Of a stretch of 64,000 bases of DNA, positions 56,268-64,000 are shown one piece after another; the stretch's first letter is position 1, and every line of letters starts with the position of its first letter. Origin of the DNA: Proales similis (lineage: Eukaryota; Rotifera; Eurotatoria; Ploima; Proalidae); assembly GCA_019059635.1 (NCBI GenBank), contig JAGVRJ010000010.1, positions 808,501-872,500 on the forward strand, read 5' to 3'. A model generated the notes under the pieces. It ran no database searches. It was given only the letters and a program-made list of their open reading frames with translations, and was not told the origin of the DNA. A program made the position numbers and the translations under genes.

Positions 56268-56794
56268 ATGAATTCCAACGCTGAAACTAGGAAGGATGAA
56301 ACTCCTGAATTCAGAGCGGTAAATATTTACTGGAATGTGGCTAATTTGTTGAAATCCATAATAATAATTAATTTAATTTTTTTTAAAGTTAATATTTTAA
56401 TTTTTAGGCCAGAGCAGTAAAGCAACTCGCATTTCAAAATCCGGGAGCGAAATTTCAGATCGAATGCGAAGGAAAGCGAAAATCTCGCAACAGATATCAA
56501 TTTGATAATCAATTTTTGAGGTTTTCTGGTTTCATTTTAACCAAAAGATATCCAAAGTTAAGTCGAATATTTACTCATTTAAGGACGATTTATGACGAAA
56601 ATGGTCTGCTGAAAGAAACTAACGAGGACATATGTGATTGTCTTCGAAAAAATTGCCCAGGATGTCATTTCCCTTGCAAACAATGTAAATCGTGCAAATG
56701 CGGTAATAAATGCCGTAAGAATAGAAATTGGCATTATGAAAAAATCGAAATCGAAGGACTGGGCAAATCGCTTGAAATGCATCTTAAAACCTAG
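56268..56794 (+). CDS. ARL14EP-like Cys-rich protein
   Basis: Exons 56268-56318 and 56408-56794 give 145 residues. An additional 63-base intron (56521-56583) with GT...AG ends is open in frame; removing it leaves 124 residues and improves the family match. Seen: ARAVKQLAFQNPGAKF, like ARL14EP ALRSLQFTNPGR; then IYDENGLL and the hallmark Cys cluster ICDCLRKNCPGCHFPCKQC, CKCGNKCRKNRNWHYEKIEIEG. Family knowledge: human ARL14EP links ARL14 to myosin 1E and carries this zinc-binding-like C-terminal domain. The N-terminal half of the human protein is missing. The role here is uncertain; related Cys-rich domains also occur in chromatin-associated proteins. Confidence 0.8.
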
Positions 56795-59032
56795 GGAAAA
56801 AAATTCCTTGCGTATAGATGCTTTTTACTTCTAGCTGTAAATTTAATAATATCCTTAAAAATTAAGCGAATGAACATAAAAAACTTCAAAGTTACTCCTG
56901 CTTCAACTAAGTTTGATTAAATGGAGCAATCTCTCTAGACTTTACTGAAATAAGAACGCTGAACTTTAGGATTGATAGCGTCCAGACCAAATTCAGAAAA
57001 GCAATGTGGCCCAAAAAGCATTATTCCGGGTCAGCACATTATTCTTTCAAGTTGTTGTTTTCGGGCGCGGTCGGCTTGTTATCTTGGCTTGAAATGAATA
57101 ATAGAAGATATTTGGACGGTCATTTGTTTATTCGACTGCCGTTCATTACAGATTAAGCTCAGTCAGACATAATCTGTGGAGCATGATTATAAGCGTAGGG
57201 ATCCGACTCAGGCTAATAATTATCTTCAGGAAAGATTCCTTAATTAAATAAACATAAGGAATCAATGGTTGTAGGGGCCGAGCCAGTATTGATGGCTGAT
57301 TTCAACTGAGTCGGCGAGCAGATATGCGAACAGCAGTTGATTGCAAGTATTCGCTCTAGCACCAATAACTCTCTGAGCCTATTTCAATCACTCTGAACCG
57401 AAACTAGGTTACTGAAGAAATAAGCACGCCCTTTTGTAGACCAACAAATGATCGTTTTCTTTTTGATCGAATCTGCTAGAAATATTCAGCTTACTCTCAT
57501 GAGATTGCCAAAAGAATCTGATTCTCGGTTTACTATTTGAATCTTGAAAGCTGAAAGAAAAAAGCATTGGATAAGTTGCTCTTGAGTCAGTACTGCTAGT
57601 TGCTTTTTTCAAGAGTTTAATAAGCCGATAATCATCACCGATGATCCCTCCATTTTTGTTAAACCATCAAAAATGAAGGCAGATGATGATAATTAATTAA
57701 CCAACTCTTACCATGATGAATGAAAATCGGATTATATAACCTGCATCTGCATCGAATCCCAGTAAACAATGCCTCTCAGTGGTGGCCTTTTCAATGAATT
57801 TGATATTTAAATGTCACATTGGTTAGATACGATACAAGCAAGAGCAAGATGCGATTCTTATTTTTTTGTGGAATTAATTAAATTAAACATTAAACTATAA
57901 GTCGTTGGAATCGTTAAGGCTTGCGGCGGAAGATGCCAGGTTCCTTCATTAATTCTTCTACTTAAGAGTGAAGAACGCATCAAATATCTCACAACTTATT
58001 CTCTTTTCTACCATAAGGATTCCCACGCATAAATAAGCAACACCAATCATACTGATCGCAGCAAGGCACAAAGGCTGTTATTTATTGTTTATAATCTTTG
58101 TGAACGCATGCTTGATATTAAGATGGGCTTTATCCCGATTTCATTTGAGACTGATCTAAGATATTTGAGTTGCAAATTAAACGAGCCAAGTCGATTAAGA
58201 CCAGAGATTCTGGTCACAATTGAATGACGAACAAATGGCCAAAACAAATACTCTTTAAGGCTAATCGGTTAGCTGATTCTGCACGGTCATAAATCAAATA
58301 ATCAATGAAAAGTAAGGATTGGCAGAGCTTGGAACAAATGAGTGCCTTAAATATCTGTTTATGCAATTTATTTAAAGCGAGTTGATTACATGCTTCGAGG
58401 ATAAATCGAATTTGGCGTCTACTCGATATTTCAGTTTACTCAGTCTATTTATGTTCGCCTCCTAGTTTAAATGCCTCATCTTCAGACCAGCGAATGCTGT
58501 TTAAGCTCAAGACTTAGCTTATTGCTTCTTCGATGCAATATTGATCATAATGTGCATCAAGTGGCATTGGCGCAGAAATGATACTTGTCTACTAGTTTTT
58601 GTCTTTGATCGATTGCGTGATCTTAAGCTCAATAAGAGCCTAATAAATCACAGAAAATTCAACAGGACATACAAACATATGATTGAAATGTCAAGAGTAA
58701 TAATCTTTACCTTTTCAAATTATTTTGTCGAGTATGTTTGAGCAAATATGAAATAAGTCATCATGCAATTTCTCATTTCCGCTTAAATGTTTCTCCCTTT
58801 ATCTTCTTTTTGAAGCGATTTCCCTTTTTAAGTAGCTCTTATTCAAGTGTCATTAATAACGTTTGAACAGAGGAACAACCTTTTTATAATACTCTAATTT
58901 GAGATTAAATTCGCTGTTTTCTTGCTAATAATTAGCCAGACGGCCAGAATGAGAGCAGTGCTCAACTTAAAGTTAGATCAAGGGTTTCTATAATAAACCT
59001 TTTTTTAGAATAATTTCAGCTTGAGCGTTTAC
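56795..59032. other. 2.2 kb intergenic region
   Basis: It lies between the ARL14EP-like stop and the MTCL-like start. Short frames (57409-57612 minus, 58541-58741 plus) show no similarity. A pyrimidine-rich AG at 59018-59019 stands 14 bases before the next ATG. No RNA gene was recognised. Confidence 0.5.
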
Positions 59033-62000
59033 ATGTCGTTCAAAGCAAATTCAGTTTCCAACACAACAGGAAGCAGCTCAAATGGAAACAAAATCAGACC
59101 TGCAGCTACACCATCTGAAAAAATTGTGAATCCTAAAATATCGAGCAATATAAGCGAAAAAATAAAAAGGTTATCTTCAATATCAAATGAACCGAATAAA
59201 GTTGAAAAACTGCTTCAGCGAGAAAAAAGCATCAAAACCAAAAGTGAAGCTGAAACAACTCAAGAAAGCGAATGCAAAGTTTTAGCCCAAAATGCACCAC
59301 CACCACCGGCCTATGATCCATACCCAAAACGGTCGGTTGATGAAAGCCAAACAAGCCCATCTTCCACTCAGGCTAGCACATTAATCGAAGAAAGTCAAAA
59401 AGAAAAGACTTTGATAGAAATAGATAAAAAAGAGTCTGCTCAGACCGGCCTTAGAGAATTTTCCAGCAATACTACTGTTCATACGAAACCAGGAACTGAT
59501 GAAGGTATGCTGCATTAACTACATGTTCAATAGCTGTTTATTAATTTTTGATTTATAGAAAACTTCTACAAACTTAAGCTTGCTGAATCCGAAGCAGTAA
59601 ATCAGCGCTTGAAAGTTGAGAATGATCAACTGCATGATGAACTGCAGGATATAAGGCATGAAATGGAGGAATTGCAAGATCAATTCAGACTTGATGATGC
59701 GGACGAATTTCGTCAACTGCAGGCCGAGTTGGAGATTGCAGCTAAAAATTGTAGAATACTGCAGTTTAAACTTCGCAAATTGGAGAAGCGAAATGAGAGT
59801 CTCGAGACAGAGAAAATAATTTTACAAGGTAATTCAATTCGAATTTGGCGACTCGGAGTGATGATTGAATGATTTTTGTGAAAAAAAGATCGCTTGGAAG
59901 ATTATCGCCGAGAATCGAGGCGGGTTAACGATTTAGAAGAAGAGCTGCTTGTAGCGAAAGAAGTATCAATCCGACTTAATGCCGAACTTGAACAGGCTCA
60001 AGAGTGGCGTAGCACAACTGACAAGCTCAATAGAGAGTTGAAGTTACAACTTGATGACTTGAAAGATTACCTTGATAATGAGGTAGAATAGCACAATCAA
60101 TAGATAGCTGATAGGCTTTTATTCCTAAAACTAAAAACCTAGATAAAAAATCAGCAAGCCACTGAAGATTACAACGAACTGGTGTTGGTCAATCAACTAT
60201 ATGAGTCAATGTTCCGCGAATATATTCTTCAGGAGCAAATTTAGTAAGTTATTAAATTCATTTTGTTTAAATACGTTACCTATATCAAAATAAGCCCATT
60301 TCGATGAGAAAATTTTTCCTCATTTGCATAAAAATATTGATTAATTGAACTGATCTGCCTTCTCGCAACTTTTGGTCTATGATGGAGGCAACATAGTAAT
60401 TTCAGATTAAGCACCTGCGGTTCTCACAGACGATTGATTTAAATAGCTTTGTTGAGGGCCAAAAAAGCGGAAGAAAGAGCATTTACTAACTCGACGTTTC
60501 CTTTAAAGTGGACTGCGACTTTCAATACACAATGGGCCCAATTTGTATTATTATATGCTGATAGAAACCCAGCGGCTTACTAATTAAATTTGCATTATTT
60601 TTTCTCTGCTTACTGGCTTTCGAGTTCTCCAACCAACCCTTCGTTTTGCTAAACGGCTTTTTAAACTGGTCTCTTTTTAGCACACTTTCGGTGGATAAGC
60701 AAACTCAGAATGTCACCAAAGAGCTACGAGAAGTGAACGAACTACTCAATTCATATCAGCAAAAGATTCTTTTTCTTAACGAAGAATCCAGTCTGTTGCG
60801 CGAGCAGCTTGCAAATCGTGACAAAGAAATCGAACAGTATCGAATACAGCTAAAAAATTTGAAACGAAGTCGTTCAATAGACGGACTCGGAGCGGTTAAT
60901 ATCGTCAAGCCTTTTACAATAAACAATTCAAGGATGAGCGATCAGAGAGACGAACAAGCAAATGATAGTTCAGATGCAAGTAAAGTCGATGATTCATTGG
61001 ACGCAGGCCGCAAAAAACGAAGTTCATCTGTTAGCGATGCCAGCAATATAAGCATAAAGCAGCAAGTTGAAATATTCACAGATGAGATCAAACTACTTAG
61101 AAATAAAATAACGCGTCTCGAAGATGACTTGGCCTTTGTCACACAGGTTAGTCAACAAATTATTCGAATTTTCTATTTTTTCTTAATAAAAAATTTGAAA
61201 GGAGAGGGACTCATTAGCTCATAAACTAGAAACTATCGAGAGCCGAGCGATGAAGTCATTCACCACAATTAACGATGATGACTACAGAATATGCAGTGGT
61301 GAGCAATCAATCAATCAGACGAAAACGGAGAGGAATGGAATAATAAAACAAATTGAAGATCTTATGAGAAGCGTTGGTTAGTGTAAATATAAATGGGCAC
61401 TCATACTTCACTAAGAATCTCATTGCAATTAGAAACGGAGAAAAGAGAAAATCGACTCGAAGTCCAAACACGAGAGGAGATAATTAACTGCTATAGGGAG
61501 CTTAGGACTCTGGTGCCATCGGATGCGGAAGACAACAAAGCCGAATATAAAGTTTGTTCTTAATTATTCTTTTGAGTACTCATCCATGTATCTAATATTA
61601 CCCAAACTGTTCAAGAAAAAGCCCAAGCTTGATGAGTCTTGTGAAAACAGTTCTGCCACTTTGAGTCAAGGCCAAAAATGGCTCAAGGAAGAAAATGACG
61701 CGCTGCAGACTGAGCTACAAAAAAAGAACCAACTTATAGAAAGCCTACAAAAGCAAATGAAAGAAAGATTCGCAGAGTTGAACGAAACGAAAAAAATGCT
61801 CGATATAAAGCATATCGAATATGAGCAGCTCTCTGCAAAAGCAAAAGAGACGAGCTATGAGATGAGTGAATACAAAAACCAGCTCGATGCATTAAAGCGA
61901 CAAGCGGAAGAACAATCAATCAGCTTAGATAAGCTTAAACGCGATATGGAATTAAAGATAACGGTTGAGAATGAGCTCAGGTCTACCAACGTAACCCTAA

Positions 62001-64000
62001 ACAATAAATTCAATGATTTGAATTCACAGCTTAGTGAGAAAATCAGTGAGATAGAATTTTTAAATAAGGAAAATATTGCTTTGCAAGACAGAGTGAATTC
62101 AGATGAAAGGAAAATGGCTGATAGTCAAAGTCATATTCTGGTACTCAAATCTAAACTAGATTTACTCAGTAAACAGCTCGAGTCGAAAGCCAATCAATTC
62201 AAGCGTACTGCCGAAACCGTGGAAATGGACCGAAGTGAGGTTGAAGCTTTGGAAAAAAGCCGAAACGAGCTTATCGAGCTGAAAGTCAAATTCGATCAAC
62301 TTATTAAAAGTTTAAATGAGAAAGAAAATTCTTTCGAAAGACAGCTTAAACATTTGAAAGAGCAAAAGGATAAATTAAGCAGCGAACTAAACGAATTAAA
62401 AGCATCCCGACAAGATGATCATTCAACGGTTTGCAATGGCTCAAATATTGAAAAAGAGATTGATCACGAAAAGAATATGCTAAGAAGCATCGAACAGCAA
62501 GCAACAATAGCTAAACATGAGTCTAAAGTGCAATACTTGGAAGTTGAAATAGATACACTTAGATCGAAAATTAGGAAACTTTTGCGAGTAAGATTGATAC
62601 ATTCAGAGGAGCAATCCATAACATTAGTTTTGACTTCTTTTTTAATAGGAAAAAGAAATACAGGACCAAGTGCTTAAAGAAAGTCAGCTTTTGGTTAAGG
62701 AAATCGCGCTGAAATACGCTTCTGACTCGGATAATTGGTCAAGGCAGCGACAAAAGTTAATGGAAAAGGAGAAGTTGGTAATCATGCTCGAAAGAAAATT
62801 AGAATTTTAATTTAGTAATTAACGTCTTCAAACATCCAAAAAGTATGAAGAAAGCGTTGAAATGAGGAAGGAGTTGAAGAAAGCGGCAGATAAACTAAGA
62901 CAAAAGCTGCAGTCACTTGAAGAACAAATTGTAGAAAAACAGAACAGGCATGCTATTGAGCGAAACGCGTGGGAAACGCAGAAGCTTCAATTTGTTTCAC
63001 AAAACAATAAGGTAAAGGATGGCATCTAAAAATTAAATCAGATTTTTAAACGTTTATTAGCTCGAGGAACAGCTATCTAGACTTTCGAATATAAAACGAT
63101 CGAAAAAGGAAATCGAGCTGGCTTGGGATAAAGAACGACGTGAGCTTCAGGCACATGTCAAAAATTTAGAAGAATTTTCGAGAGAGCTTCAAAATCAACT
63201 TGCACAGCGTAACAGTGCTCTTGCCCAACTTCCAGACTATTATGCTCAGAACGAAAAGATTCAGTCTTTGACCGGCGAAAACGATTTTCTCAAAAATCGA
63301 ATCAAAGAGGTAAGGCTAAAATCCAAAATCGTTCGAGTGGTTATCGTAAAGAATCCTTTAGCTGGAGGCTATGCTTGACGAGATGGAACACGTTAAACGC
63401 TTTTTGTTTGAAATTAAAGAAGCTTATGAAAGTGACAGACAAGATTGGCAGACAGCTAAAGAAGAATTTCGAAACCAGCTTGAGCTTAAAGAAAATCTTT
63501 GGCTGGAGTGCAACATGCGGCTTAACGAAATAGTCAACGTGGTTAAAGCTATTCAATTGAACGAACCCCTACCAAAAAACATTTCAAAAAAACTTGAATT
63601 TGGTGAAACCAATGAGGATTCAACAAGTTTAGGTCCAATAAACAAGGGCGAAACACTCGACAATTTGGTCGGTGGCACGAGCGACATTCTAAAAATTGCT
63701 TTCAGAATACCGGGTCACACAGTGAGCCAAACAAATCCGACAACCCAATCTAAAAAACAAACCCGAGATCCTACTAACGATGATCTCCTGCTTATTGACA
63801 CTACCAGGCATCGCGACGAGCTAGACACCGAGTTTGATAACACAGTCAAACGCCTTAATAGGGCTAAAGATAATTTCACCACTCATCACAAATTCATGGA
63901 AATTGTTAAATCGTAAGCTATTCCAATTTCATTTAAAACGACTTCTTAAGACTGATTTGGATTCAAGAAAATCGCTCAGAGCTGGCAACCGAAAATCTTC
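59033..64000 (+). CDS. MTCL/SOGA family coiled-coil protein (3' end outside window)
   Basis: At least 13 exons (59033-59504, 59559-59828, 59889-60082, 60143-60243, 60681-61146, 61202-61376, 61433-61551, 61616-62587, 62649-62777, 62844-63011, 63061-63309, 63362-63912, 63951-64000) give about 1,300 residues so far. The N-terminal 160 residues are polar and low in complexity, with a PPPPAYDPYP patch. The SOGA signature follows: ENFYKLKLAESEAVNQRL, EMEELQDQFRLDDADEFRQLQ, then AAKNCRILQFKLRKLEKRN. Nearly all the rest is coiled coil. Family knowledge: MTCL1/2 crosslink microtubules and act at the Golgi or in epithelial polarity. After IVKS an in-frame stop follows, but the sequence there is a strong donor (TC|GTAAGC) and an acceptor at 63949-63950 continues the frame, so I treat the gene as incomplete. 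Confidence 0.88.

Noticed and set aside
63914..63916. Stop codon as the end of the MTCL-like gene
   Set aside because: The bases form a good 5' splice site, and an acceptor at 63949-63950 continues the frame in phase.
1..64000. CRISPR arrays, bacterial operons, viral or insertion-sequence genes
   Set aside because: No regularly spaced direct repeats, no Shine-Dalgarno organisation and no transposase, reverse transcriptase or capsid-like frame was seen.

Overview
This is a stretch of animal (bilaterian) nuclear DNA. It carries spliced protein-coding genes on both strands, and the recognisable families are animal or general eukaryotic ones: phospholipase C-beta, alpha-catenin, Eyes absent, NPAT, neuronal calcium sensors, MNK kinases, GRP94 and MTCL/SOGA. 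Nothing prokaryotic or viral was seen. Most introns are only about 50-70 bases long with ordinary GT...AG ends, intergenic gaps are a few hundred bases to about 2 kb, and two gene pairs converge with only 28 and 52 bases between stop codons. This fits a small-bodied invertebrate with a compact genome (for example a miniature annelid, rotifer, mite or tardigrade). The species cannot be fixed from the window alone. I joined exons by hand so that phase, splice sites and family similarity all agree.

Layout. 1-6235: end of a PLC-beta gene (+), a C-type-lectin/EGF membrane protein (+) and a short NPAT-like LisH protein (+). 6715-11303: two intronless genes on the minus strand, alpha-catenin and an ENPP-family protein whose catalytic residues are mostly gone. 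13315-17618 (-): the DNAJC7 co-chaperone and two adjacent neuronal-calcium-sensor paralogs, one canonical and one with eroded EF-hands. 19454-27499 (+): the ER chaperone GRP94 and then a large lysine/glutamate-rich protein with 14 copies of a GW-x-x-RYR motif that I cannot assign to any family. 28413-34228 (-): two intronless MNK-type kinases that share a virtually identical kinase block but have unrelated C-terminal tails. 34629-36356 (-): a PHF24-like PHD/EF-hand protein. 37722-49074: compact housekeeping genes, namely RABEPK (+), WDR4 (-), an arylsulfatase (+), a CRYZ-like quinone oxidoreductase (+), CIAO1 (+) and GNL2/NOG2 (-). 49679-64000 (+): Eyes absent with unusually long 5' introns, a minimal ARL14EP-like protein, and the start of an MTCL/SOGA coiled-coil gene that runs off the window.

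The genes do not form one pathway. Loose themes are calcium/G-protein signalling (PLC-beta, two calcium sensors, PHF24-like), chaperones (DNAJC7, GRP94), and RNA/ribosome or Fe-S housekeeping (WDR4, GNL2, CIAO1). The observations most worth following are the GW-RYR repeat protein, the ENPP pseudoenzyme, the MNK pair with a homogenised kinase block, the degenerate calcium sensor, an 11-base microexon, and a 15-base last coding exon that supplies the ER-retention signal of GRP94.
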